Assembly: GCF_024679245.1 (NCBI RefSeq)
Contig: NC_090179.1
Coordinates: forward strand, 4,593,320 to 4,657,319
Length of the DNA: 64,000 nt
Reading direction: 5' to 3'
Origin: Pseudorasbora parva
Lineage: Eukaryota > Chordata > Actinopteri > Cypriniformes > Gobionidae
In this document: in pieces, positions 10,840-22,126 of the stretch
Position numbering within the stretch: the stretch's first letter is position 1
Layout of the letters: every line of letters begins with the position of its first letter
Notes under the pieces: generated by a model
The model's input: only the letters and a program-made list of their open reading frames with translations
What the model was told of the DNA's origin: nothing
Databases searched by the model: none
Program-made: the position numbers and the translations under genes

Positions 10840-11945
10840 TGCCAATGGAGGCCTTTCTGAAGCCTTTCTCAGCTTTCAACAAAAATATCTTCATTTGTGT
10901 TCTGAAGATGAACGAAGGTGTTATGCTGCGTTCACACCGCACGCGAATGACACGATTCGCGCGAGTGATTTACATGTTAAGTCAATGCAGAGACGCGAAT
11001 AGGCTTTCTGCGGCGCGATTCGCGCGAATGAGGCGGCGCAAATGGCGCGATTCGCGCGAATGAAGCGGCAATGATCACGCGAATTGAGCGTTTTGAACGC
11101 GTGATTCGCGCGAACCGCGCGAAACACGCGAATCGCTCAAGTTGAAAAATCTGAACTTTGGCGGATATTCGCGCCGCGTTAACCAATGAGGAGCCTGCTT
11201 ACTGCTGTCACGTGGTGAAGTGACGGATGGGAAACCCATAGGGGAACCCCGAGGCCAGAGTAATTTAAAAATACTACTCTATTGTGTCACAAAATGTACT
11301 TTTAATAGTTTTTCAGGCGAGAATGTAGTTGTTTAAAGCTCAAATATGTGATTTATTTATTAAGAGAGCTCCTATTTGAAAATTTGATCTGGTGTTTTCG
11401 GAGGTGTGAGACCCAGGCGATCACCGGAGCTCAGCGCTCATCAACCCCGGTGAGAGCAGCCTTAACTCGGATAGTCTTTCTGCCGACTGCCGCTGCCTGG
11501 CAGAACCCACTCCCATGACGCGAATTTGCGTCTGTTGTGTAGTGAATGTCACACGCGAATGAGCACTTTTTGTATTAAAAAACACAGATTTGAGCATTAA
11601 ACAACAATATTATCGCCTGAAAAAGTCTTCAAACTACGTTTTGTCACACATTAACAGTAGTATTTTTTACAGAAAAGAAGTCAAGTGACCCAGTCAAAAT
11701 GACTAGCAGAACCCCCTCCCATGACGCGAATTCGCGTCTGTTGTGTAGTGAATGTCACACGCGAATGAAGCGAATTTGACGCGCGAATGAAGCGAATGGA
11801 TTCAAAATGTTCACGCGTCCAACTTCGCGCGAATAGCGCGATTTATTCGCGTCATTCGCGTGCGGTGTGAACGCAGCATTATGGGTGTCCAAAGGGTGAG
11901 TAATTAATCAAATCATTTTCATTTTTGGGTGAACTAACCCTTTAA
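10840..11945. mobile_element. TTAA-type MITE interrupted by another MITE
   Basis: The left part (10885-10920, TCTTCATTTGTGTTCTGAAG then ATGAACGAAGG) and the right part (11882-11945, GGGTGAGTAATTAATC then GGGTGAACTAACCCTTTAA) are the two halves of one common fish MITE family. They become contiguous when 10924-11881 is removed. Only the right terminus is clear. Confidence 0.6.
10924..11878. mobile_element. PIF/Harbinger-like MITE rich in CGCGAAT motifs
   Basis: The TIRs are perfect for 28 bp (TGCTGCGTTCACACCGCACG onward). The element is flanked by TTA at 10921-10923 and 11879-11881, and a 3-bp TWA duplication points to PIF/Harbinger. The interior has dozens of CGCGAA/TTCGCG motifs in both orientations. 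It also holds an imperfect internal duplication: CCCATGACGCGAATTTGCGT near 11512 and CCCATGACGCGAATTCGCGT near 11718. Reading frames across it arise from the repeats and are not genes. Confidence 0.82.
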
Positions 11946-13283
11946 TCTGCGTCGTGCATTAATTTGAGTGGTGACGGATATTATGGGATGCTTGATGCAG
12001 ATAATTTGATCTTGACCGTTAAAAAACTTTAATTAATACTGTCACATAACAAATCTGCTTCAGATTGAATAAAACAATGTAATTACAATGTTGAAATAAA
12101 AAAGTTATATTTTGTTATATTCAAAATCGTGAATATAAAAAATATTTAATATAATAATATTATATAACAAATATTTTTTTGCTTTTTTAATGATATGATG
12201 TAATTACGTAGTCCAGCCAATCGCTGCTGATCGTGGTTTCGAGTGTCGATCATCTGCCCTCTTCAGGGAACACAGGCACGAGCAGTGAGCTCAGATAACT
12301 TCATCCAGAGATATTAATCCAGTCCGCAAATTTGTTTGAAGAACCAAATTAGCCAGAGATCAGGTATCAGGATTAGAAGATCTGGGATCTGACAGATCAT
12401 CTCAGATGTATTAAGCGAGGTTTGAAGAACGGGCCCCAGATGTTTACTTCCTACTTTAGCCTTTAATTGTGATGGCATCACGAGTCATTTCCTGTTCTGG
12501 CCCCTCCTTTTCCTCTTTGCATTGGCGATGCACTGGAGAGGTGAGGTTTTTTTGGCCTCTTGTTAATCTTATTTAAACCATTTTATACTCATATTTTCAC
12601 TCCAGTTTATGTATATGTTGTTATTTTACTCATCTGTGTGGTTATTTTTGTTAAATTAGTCTTATAAGTGGAAATAAGCACATGGTGTCAAGGTGTACAT
12701 CATGTTCATTTTAGGAATCCAGGGTGACTCTCACTGCATTAAGAGGCTGTTTTTATGTGTCATCGTCAGAGTAAAAGATCAGCAAAACTGCGAATGCTGT
12801 CGTGTTCTTTCCAACACAACACAGAGAACAGACCGGTTACATAGACAAACCATCGGCCATTTTCCATCACCTGTGCGAATGAGCTAATGAAGTTTGTTTT
12901 GCATGATCCTGAAACTCTCCCTGGCATGAGTTTGGTCGAGGATTCAGCATGAACCCTGAGGTGAAACCGCAGAGCGTCATCTGGCTTTGGACACAGTTCA
13001 TCCATTCTCCTGACTGTCTGTGTGTTTCTGTGAGGAAAGACAATAACATTGATCATCTAGAGCAGTCTGTGTCGGCTGGAACCAGAAGGGTTCTTCCAAG
13101 AACTGAAGTGGAGTGTGTACGCGATTGGCCATTGCTGTTTGGATTTAAATAGAAAATGCTTGAGTCTATAATTGGATCATTATTGGTGTGATTGTTTTTG
13201 AAAGCACGAGAGGCTGTGCTGTATCATGGTGGAAGTCACGGCTGAGGGGTATTTAGATCATTTTTTTACCTTGAATGTGATCT
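11946..13283. other. No feature recognised
   Basis: The sequence is AT-rich with short open frames and no protein-family signal. Positions 12693-13152 have open frames on both strands without any recognisable domain. Confidence 0.5.
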
Positions 13284-13449
13284 ATGTACAGCAGCCTTAA
13301 GAGCGCCATCACTTCCAGTGAGTGAGGTCAAATGTACACAATATGGCTTATCTCAGTGAGATACAAGCGGCAGAAGTGGTCTCTACACCATATCATGTGT
13401 TTTGACCTCACCTACCGGGAGTGATGGCGTGCTCAAGGCTGCTGTACAT
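13284..13449. repeat. Fold-back (palindromic) MITE, 166 bp
   Basis: ATGTACAGCAGCCTTAAGAG at 13284 is answered by the complement GCTCAAGGCTGCTGTACAT ending at 13449. Similarity runs about 50 bp inward on each arm through the GACCTCA motif. There is no coding content. Confidence 0.75.
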
Positions 13450-13456
13450 ATGCCGC

Positions 13457-14821
13457 GTCCCAATCTGCCTACTTATACTACGTCCTAAGAGTATGTACTC
13501 TTTTTGTGAAGAAAAAGTTCATACTTTTGAGTGTGTAGCAGAAGAGTATGCAAGCTTCGGGACTACTTCGCCATCTTTAACGGACTCTGTCGCTTAGTTA
13601 CGTGCATCCCGTCATCCCGTTTATCTGCTGTCAGTCCTCGTCAGATTCGTCACAGTTCAAATCCTCCACATTCAGTTTAATCTCCTGGCGTATCGGAGAG
13701 AAATGGAGCCGCTCGTTGATCTGCCATGTGTAGCTGTGTCTCATTTCAGAAGGCTGCGTCCTCCGCAGATCGCATTTGAAGGCTGCATACGTCATAAGGC
13801 CGTCTCATTACAAAAGAGTGAGTAGGACACTTCAAATGCGACCTTCGAACGCGTCCTTCTTTCAGAGGATTTCGGAGTGTGCATGAGGTGTAGCCTTCAC
13901 GGCTGGAGATAACCCACAACTCTTTGCGTCTCCGTTAACAACCGTCATATTTTTTTTATATTATATGAAAAAACGGCACCACCGCCAGATATACATGCCA
14001 GTGTAGGTTGTTTTTGTTTTTTTTAAGCTCTATTACCTCAAACAGATAGTTGTGGTAAACAGGATTACAACTGTTTAGTGCGGTTTTAAACGTTTAGGAC
14101 AGTACATTGCTGTCAAGACAAGAAACATTTCATAGGTATGTTCAAGTTATAAATAATTTTCATTCATATAACTGGCATGAGAGGTTGAACGTGTTGGCAT
14201 AGCAACGTGATACTTCCTGCCTGTGTGTCCTACGAAGGACGGCTCGTTTAATTCTGATTGAGGACACTCCGTATACTGCATTCCCACACAGGACGTGTCC
14301 TCCGGAGGACGCAGCCTTCGAAATTTAACGAAATGAGACACAGCTTATGTGTCTTTAATGCAGAGACTCTCCTCGTGTGTTTGCAGTTTAAATATAATAT
14401 ATAATCATGCATTTAAAAGTTAATGGCCAAACGTGTCATTACAAAAGTTCACAACGCTGCTGCAGGTGAAATATAACGTGGATAAATACACTGTTTTTCA
14501 GGTTAAATTCTGATAATTGATCACTCAAACCTTTATCTAAACTTCTCTACTTAACCGCCAGACTCGCACATTCATCATGTTTGTAGTTTTTTAACACTTA
14601 TTATCCGCGTTTGTAGTTCTAATCGAATCCTTGTCTAACTCGCAATGGGTTGTGGGTAATATCAGCCGTTGGAGTGTGCGTCTATCCGCACTTCAGATTC
14701 GGACCGGAAATATTAAACCATCCGGGAATCTTTGGAATACTCTTTTCAGCATACTATGGTTTGGGACATACTAAATCTATTTTCGCATGCTATTTTGTAT
14801 GGATAGTATGCAAATTGGGAC
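13457..14821. mobile_element. MITE with GTCCCAATYTGC ends
   Basis: The left end CGCGTCCCAATCTGCCTACT pairs with the right end AGTATGCAAATTGGGACT. GTATGTACT/AGTATGC-type motifs occur near both ends. A second element is inserted at 13736-14341. The exact outer bases and TSD are uncertain. Confidence 0.6.
13736..14341. mobile_element. Nested MITE with GTGTCTCATTTC ends
   Basis: GTGTCTCATTTCAGAAGGCT continuing GCGTCCTCCG starts at 13736. The right end is the complement of the same sequence with a 9-bp insertion, ending ATGAGACAC at 14341. AGCT lies directly outside both ends. Short open frames inside are not genes. Confidence 0.72.
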
Positions 14822-14964
14822 TCAGGGATAGTGTTGTGCATCAATGTGTCGCCACGAGCCAAAGGGTTTAATATGGATTCGTATGTCTGTGTTTTTTGCT
14901 CTCATACTCTAAAATGTTGCCACTGGCAGGAATTATACGACTGTCAGACCGGAAACAACTGGAG

Positions 14965-15080
14965 TTAAAAATCTTCATTTGTGTTCCACTGAAGAAACAA
15001 ACACACCTACACCTGGGATGCCCTGGGGGTCAGCAGATAAACATCACAGGCTCATTTTTAGGTGAACTATCCCTTTAACG
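14965..15080. repeat. Truncated copy of the TTAA-type MITE
   Basis: The ATCTTCATTTGTGTTCCACT motif near 14972 and the terminal GGTGAACTATCCCTTTAA (15061-15078) match the right part of the family at 10840-11945. Confidence 0.5.
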
Positions 15081-15214
15081 ACAGACAAAGCATACTTCTC
15101 TGACATGATTAATTCTCTGAAATTTGCTGTTCAAAAACCTCAAAACTCCCTTTGACCTGGATTTTGGTCAAATGTTAGTAATATGGTGACACATGCAAGT
15201 GTCTGACCATATAC

Positions 15215-15269
15215 ATACATTCATACATTCATTCATTCATTCATTCATTCATTCATTCATTCATTCATT
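15215..15269. repeat. (CATT)n microsatellite
   Basis: About 13 near-perfect tetranucleotide units. Confidence 0.9.
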
Positions 15270-16043
15270 TTTGTAGGTTATTTCTTATTTGCTCTTTTGT
15301 ACTTTAAAAACTGTGACCTCAAAAATATAGCTGTAAGCGGCAATTAAGGGGCCGTGAGTTATGCGAGCGTGGCAGGAATTTGAGACCTACTGCAACAATG
15401 AGTTATTAAAGACATTGTTATATTGTTTTAGTCAAAATTGTTTTGAGCCAAGGAATTTTGTCTCTAGCCCTTACGATTCAAAAGTTAGTAGCATAAACGT
15501 ACGTGCAGCTTTGGACAGTTGGTGTTGCTAGAGGGCTTGAGTTAGAGACTCCAAAATAGCCGTGGTTAATGCTGAGACTGTCCTCTATATGGGTCCCAAA
15601 ATTCATAATTTTCCCCAGAGGTGGTCCTTTGGGCTGCCATAGAATTCAGGAGCAGAAGAAATGTATAAAGAAGAAGAATTTATATACCATATCACTTTCT
15701 ACCAAATCAAATGGCAAACTAAATCAAAGATTGAAACAGTCAGAAACAGTATTTTGTAGTTTGTCTCTCATATTTTGTAGTTCTTCAGGTCAGATCATGT
15801 CTAGATTGTGAAAACATTTCTAATGATTATGTGTTCATGCATACATTAGTAGCTTTTTCAAATTTCAAAATGTCATTGTATGCAATTTAGCGGCAGAACA
15901 GCATTAAACATTTTTGCAACTAATTAATATAACACACTGAATAAATGATTAGATTAAATTTCATCAATTTTCCAGTTCTGATTCTATAAACCTCCCTGAA
16001 GTGTCTGCTGAGACCGTGTCAACTCTCCTCATGTGGCTCTGAT
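15270..16043. other. Non-coding, possible LINE 3' fragment at its end
   Basis: Nothing is supported up to about 15970. Positions 15985-16035 (CCTCCCTGAAGTGTCTGCTG) resemble the LINE 3' region at 62180-62230. Confidence 0.4.
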
Positions 16044-16938
16044 CATAGACATTATATACGTAGACGCCCCATAGACTTACGCTGCCTATTGGAGCGGACG
16101 TATCAGCGCGGCGCCATCTTGGATGGGTCCCCAATGCGCCGCCCCCCGCATTTATTTCTACTGAGGAAGATGTATTCTCAACTACAATGATCATAACTCC
16201 ACGAGTTTTTACCGGATTTTCACACGGTTTGGTTTGTTGCTGAGACTGCAGAGACTTAGTTATGATTCAGGACGCTGTCACACATTGAACAATTCTGCTT
16301 TCATGTAGAAAGACTTCGTATTACGAGCTTTAACTAAGACATATGGTAGACTATGACATATTGATAAATGAATGAATTTTATATTTTAATAAAGAAACCA
16401 GTTTGATTGTTCATTTGAATTTATTTCTCTCACACACTCACACAGGCATATTGATAAATGTATAAATTTATGAATTTTATATTTTAATAAAGAAACAAGT
16501 TTGATTTTTCACTTACCCTGTCAGGCTTGCAACTGGGACTGGGGAGCTAAAATCCTTTAAAAAGAACTGTTCTGCACAGCTTCTTGCGTATGCTTGCCCT
16601 CTGTAACTCCAGGGTAGTTCATTTTGTGATGTGTTGCAGCCTTACTTTGTGAAATAGGCCTACAGGCACCACAAATAACACAAGCATGAAATGACAATGA
16701 TGTATAAATTGTAAAATAACCTAAATTATTGTTCAATCTTACTTGTGAAATGTAATCCCATGCGATCTGGTATCAATATTGCGTTATTGCAACCGTAAGC
16801 TGCATAAAATACGGGCAAAATTGCTCGCTCTCCATTGACTCTGAATGCTAGCTTGAGTGGAGAGACCCAACCAATATGGCGGCGACGCTGGATCACGCTC
16901 CAGCACATCATGGGGCGTCTACGTATATGATGTCTATG
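16044..16938. mobile_element. hAT-like MITE with an exact 8-bp TSD
   Basis: The TIRs begin CATAGACATTATATACGTAG and match for about 27 bp with one mismatch. GCTCTGAT is duplicated exactly at 16036-16043 and 16939-16946. The 895-bp body contains no intact reading frame of a known family. Confidence 0.85.
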
Positions 16939-17255
16939 GCTCTGATCCTCAAACCCGTTATGATCTTCAGTCAGATAGACAATAGTGTTGTAGTACTCCA
17001 GACCGCTCTTAAGACCATTTTTTGAAGGTCTTGGACTTCGAGGACTCGGGATTTTATCTCAAGACCACAACAGATAATCACTAAATTGCCGGTGCATTGT
17101 CTGATTTAACATCATTGATGTGATTTGATGTAAACTTACTGCTTATAATGCAACCAATAACTTCTCTGTAATGAGATTTCTTTTGTTTCTGTGCTGCCGG
17201 GTTCAAAAGCAATGCAGCATTGTCTCAAAAATGGCCAAAATTTATATAAATGTCC

Positions 17256-17450
17256 AAAAAATTCTGAGATATATATATATACTGTCCCCTCTGTCTCCTT
17301 TGGCTTTTGGCTTGCTTAAATGACACTAAATATTGAACTATATTACTGATCCACCTGCACTGACACCATTGCATGAGCTGAGCCAGACGAGCTGTACAGC
17401 TCATCCAACTATCCGGGTTGACTTTATGATTGTATTGCATAATGTTGTCC
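17256..17450 (+). repeat. LINE 3'-UTR fragment
   Basis: The block with CTTTGGCTTTTGGCTTGCTT, then TATTACTGATCCACCTGCAC and GAGCTGTACAGC, is collinear with 62465-62600. That in turn belongs to the LINE family seen at 29496-31110. Confidence 0.5.
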
Positions 17451-18829
17451 TCCAGATGGCGCCTTTGTCAGTCTCTTCAGAATAAACTGAAGCGAGCCGT
17501 CTCATCTGCATCTGCATCACTCATGATGCTTTTCATAAACCGGTCTCTTAGTCTTCAGCAGAATGAATCAGACAGGCACGTTTCGTGTGATGACTGCACA
17601 AATGAAATATGAAAAAAGTGTGAAAATTATTATTGACATATTTATGCATTTCACTCACACTCAACAATGCCTGACATGCATTAATAAAAATCAATGCAAG
17701 TGTCTGTATTTTCCAAAATTAATATTTTTTTCTTCACTAATGTCACTTTTCTCATCAAATGTCTCTCTCACCATTCAGTCCTGTACATTCCCATTAATTC
17801 AACGTTTTCATCCTTGATATTTCCCAGAAATGTACAACCCTATAATAAAAATAGTATCAGTGATTTGGTGGATTTTGTAGGCAGGTTAAGTTTTTAAAAT
17901 GTACTGTAAAGGAATAGGCTATACCAATGTTTTATATTTAAGAAAAATATAGTAATAATTGAATGAAATGTTGTATTTAACAGGAAGTTCAAGACTGGGT
18001 TTAGATTATAAAAATGTACAGTGCAGGAAAACAAATATTTTTTATGTTTAAAAAGCTATTATAATTATTACAAAATGGGCATGTTTTGGTGAATTTATAA
18101 TGTAACACATTTCTAATGTATTACATTATAAATTCTATGTTATAATATGACATGATTAATATCCTATTTTTTTCTGATGGTTTTATTATAAATATGGTCA
18201 TTTATCTCTAAGGTGGACAGCCAACTTAATATATGATATTTCTTATTGTTTCTCCTCAAGAGCCAGGGTGGCCTGGTGCATGAGGATAGCTGAACAAACT
18301 GAGTTTCAGAACAGGTTTAGAGGTAACAAAACCAAATAAGACTCACTAAATGCTCTCTCTCAACTCAGAGTTTATGATTAAGAGAGCGCTTTATTTCACA
18401 GATGTGTTTCGCATGAACATACTTAACCCTTGTTACCTTACTTTACTATTTTGCGTCTGTGTGTGAGTACACATTTACATTGCAGTTTTGTTTTATTTTT
18501 GTTCATAAGAAGAAGGAATATAATAGGTAAGTGCTAGTCCTAATTGATCAGGTGCTGCTGGAATAGGTGTGTCTTTTAGAGGTTTTTTTAATAATGGCTA
18601 CAGACTCGGGTGCTCCAATTTGGCAGCTTCACAGTAATTAACAAGGAACTAATGATCAATGATTCAAAATTCATTGGATATGAGCTAAATTAAAATTCTG
18701 CTCAAATATATGTAGAGTACTACCAGATTTGATTGGTTAAAGGCTCCTTTGATGTTATTTTCCTCTAAACCACTAGATGGCACAGATCCCTCAGCACTTT
18801 CTAAAACATCTGCTTTTCAAGATGCGCGT
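17451..18829. other. AT-rich DNA, no feature recognised
   Basis: No coding or bounded repeat signal is seen. The sequence is AT-rich throughout with a few short open frames. Confidence 0.5.
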
Positions 18830-19710
18830 GGAAATGTGTATGATCCTCGATCTCATAGCCTGACTTGGTCATACTCAGCTCTAGTCAGAATATGAGTCTG
18901 CTGCTCCATTGGGCTGTGATTATGGGGCGTGTTTCAACTGAACTAGGAAAGACCTCAATTGGACAGACAAGTTCAAGTTCAAGTTCAAGAGTTTTATTTG
19001 TCACATACACAGTTATACAGAATACAACCGGCAGTGAAATGTAAACAGGTCCGCTCCATGGACAGCAAATAACAATTAACAAAAAAAGCACAATAAATTA
19101 TAAAATAGGGATAGGATAAAATAGGAATAGGATAAGGTGCTATATATATATATACATATGTAGAATTATGAATAAATCAAGTAAAAGAAATAAGAGATGT
19201 GGAATAAAATAAGTGAGATAAAGTAAACTGGAGACTATAAAAATAAATCTGTGGATAACAGAAGTGCAGGAGTGTAATGTGCAAACAGCATTATAATGAG
19301 TAGTTACATGAAACACAAGAATAAAGTGCAGTGCAATATCAGTATGTGAGTTTGTTAATACTGAAGTGAGGTGAAGTCACATGTAGTTAAGTGACAGCGT
19401 TCAGGAGTCTGATGGCCTGTGGGAAGAAACTCCTCCTGAGTCTCTCAGTTTTGGCCATCAGGCTACGGAAGCGCTTACCAGAAGGCAGCCGGGTGAAGTG
19501 GGGGCTGCAACCAATCAGACCTACAACCAATCAGACCTACAACCAATCAGAGCAACGGAGCGACGCATAACGTTAGTTGTCAAATGTCAACAGAGCTCAA
19601 CTGCACTGTGTTGCCAAGTCCGCATTTTTTACCGGGGGTTGTTTTCCATGTCCACGGGTTGAAGCGACCTCAATCATGTGATATATAGACCCAGGAATGC
19701 GAATTTTAGC
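18830..19710. repeat. Interspersed repeat R1, copy 1, interrupted
   Basis: Positions 18830-18968 and about 19507-19710 together match the uninterrupted copy at 22132-22454 (shared GTGGAAATGTG start, GACCTCAATTGGACAGAC, GCGAATTTTAG end). The gap is filled by a LINE 3' end. The unit CTACAACCAATCAGAC is duplicated at 19506-19545. Confidence 0.75.
18969..19506 (-). mobile_element. 5'-truncated LINE insertion
   Basis: On the minus strand, 19500-19397 encodes the end of a non-LTR reverse transcriptase ORF (LPSGKRFRSLMAKTERLRRS then FFPQAIRLLN) followed by a stop. About 430 bp of 3' UTR and a (TTGAAC)n-type tail at 18969-18990 follow. A 3' end with a simple-repeat tail is typical of CR1/L2-like elements. 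It sits inside repeat R1. Confidence 0.75.
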
Positions 19711-20745
19711 AGGCAATCTTGCCAAAATAACACATTTTACCCCCCAAATGCCTTAAGCCCGCCCTGGGGATTTCATTGGCAAGTTTCTGTTCAGGCATAA
19801 TTACTCCTCTATGTATCGAGTCCAGACCAAACCACCGGAGCTCAAATGTTGTGGGCGGGGCTGAGTTCGGCTGCCATCCAGGCTAGATCTGTGCAGCAAC
19901 GCAAAGTTGATCCTGCCCTCATTTGATCTAATATTTGATGTTTTTAAAAATGTGATTTAAGTAGCAGATACAAATCGCTTAAATTATTGAATATATTTTG
20001 AAACAAAGGTCTTGTTAATTTTTGTCCGTTTTGTTAAAATTAAAGCAAATAAAGCAACAGTTTTTCAATAATGGAAGAATATGTAAAAGTATGGTATTGG
20101 GGTAGAAAACCCTCCTGCTGTTTGGGGAAAAGGCAGCACATTTAAACATCTGGCTGACTTCTCCATTTGTTGACATGACATGGTTAGATTCAGATGGTAA
20201 GTTTCATATATAAGGTTGTGTGTCCACCTCAGAAATAATCACCACATTTATAATGAAACCATCAGATTTAATCATATCATATAATAAAATATAAGTTATT
20301 GTTAATTCTGTAAATTTATATTTAATGATTATGGGATTTCCCTTAATGCTTTCAGTATCTTTACTTTTTAAAATTATTTTGTGTCTATATATTTTAGATA
20401 TATTTCTATATTAACACATTTTAATGACAGCATATGTATTGATCAAAAAGTAATTATTCATAAAAAATAAACAGAAAATAGTTCAAACTTTGCTGAATTG
20501 ATTAAGTATTAACTTAAACATAATTAAAAACATATTATTTTAGTGACAGTATTTGTATCAATACTGTGTGCCTTTTGCCCCATGTGTGGCCCTCATCAAC
20601 ACATACATTTTGAAGATTTTGAAATAAAATATACCACTTTTATCATTTATTTTCACATAAAATATGTTGCTCCATAAATGCTCAATACAAACATATATAT
20701 GTTTCTGTATATCCCAAATTATATGAGTAAAGTGAAAAGCCTCTG
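19711..20745. other. AT-rich DNA, no feature recognised
   Basis: No supported feature was found. Confidence 0.5.
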
Positions 20746-20789
20746 AAAGGCACACCTTAAGAAAATATTTTTTCTTAAGGTGTGCCTTT
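20746..20789. repeat. Perfect 20-bp stem, 4-nt loop hairpin
   Basis: AAAGGCACACCTTAAGAAAA (20746-20765) is followed by TATT and then its exact reverse complement (20770-20789). Confidence 0.9.
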
Positions 20790-21756
20790 AGCCCTGTTGT
20801 ACCCTTTATATTGCTTTAATGGGATTTTGAAGGCATCTGCATCACTCCATCATACTTCTCAGCCACCTTTCTCCTGACCATTCCCACATTTTCTGACCCT
20901 TCGGCACAAGCCGTGTTAAGTCTCTCACATGACGTGATCGGAAGTGATCCTCTGTCAAACCTTTGTTCATGCTACCTTAGATTACAAGAAACAGCTTTGA
21001 ACCTTTTCCTCCTGCTTGCGCTCGGGTTTCTTTTGAACGATCCTCTCGGCCTTTTATGGTCACTTAGAGAGGAATGGAGTGAGCCGGCCGATCCAGCTCA
21101 GGCATTCCTGCAGTTGTGATTCTTGGCACACAGAGCCACAGGCTTCAATCAAGAGCCTGGCATGGGACGACCGCAGCACACAGCTGGGCACACGGGGCCA
21201 CCAAAAGCTCCCAAAACATGCTGGCATGGGCCTGAGACGGATTTGGCCTGTCCCGAGTGACTCACAAGAACAGCAAGGTTATATTTCCCACTTTTACAGT
21301 TTGGGTTGAACATTGTTTCATGTGCAGTGGCTGCAAAGTTCATGTAGTCCATGCAGCACTCAGGCCCCAATAATAATTTATAAGTATGGGAACGCAAACA
21401 CCTCTAGCTGTACAAGCATGATTTCAGATGTTATTGCATTCAGAAATGTGTCGATGCAATTCCTAAATGCAACACAAGAATGTGTTGCATTCTCAGCATT
21501 ACCACAGGGGGCGCTAGTCTTCTATGCTTGGTTTTCTCCTTCAGGTCAACTCCTGTCATGGCGGAATAAAGACTAGCTGAGCAGATTAAAGATAGTTAAG
21601 CTGTTTCTGTTTCTTACAGAATAATATTACTGCCACAGTAGGAACATTTCACTGCCATTCTTAAAATCCTCACCTGTGGCCTCATTGGATAGTAAATTGT
21701 CTCTCGAATGAACACTTCAGAATCTCTGTGGAAGTATCACCGTAAAACATTTTAAG
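20790..21756. other. Non-coding, no feature recognised
   Basis: The sequence is less AT-rich than its surroundings, with open frames at 20913-21576, but none shows a recognisable protein motif. Confidence 0.45.
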
Positions 21757-22126
21757 TTCACTCCAGTTAAAATTACATACTTTCATCTCATGAGTACCAG
21801 GTAATCTTAAAACTTATTGTCAAGACAACTAAAAAGCCAACTTGAAAAAAATAGGTTGCCTAACGTTTTTTTGTTGACCTTACTTAGGCTCTCAAGCATT
21901 TGTCCCAACTTTAAAAATGTAGTTATTTTTATTTTATTTTTTACATTCAACAATGTTGTGCCAGTTCCCAGCATGCATTGCAGCTTGAAAAAAATATGGG
22001 ATAATTATTATTGCTTTGCATTAACGGGCTTGATTTTTTTTTTCTGCTGTTACTATATTTATCCGTCATATGTTTCGGATTTCATATTTTTTATACTTAA
22101 TTACAATTGTTGATGATCACCATATT

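Noticed and set aside
10820..11186. Several overlapping Arg/Ala-rich frames
   Set aside because: They come from the CGCGAAT repeats of a MITE and have no independent support.
12693..13152. Overlapping open frames on both strands, considered as a possible gene
   Set aside because: No recognisable domain, no splice-site-bounded homology and no codon pattern; the frames overlap on opposite strands as in random sequence.
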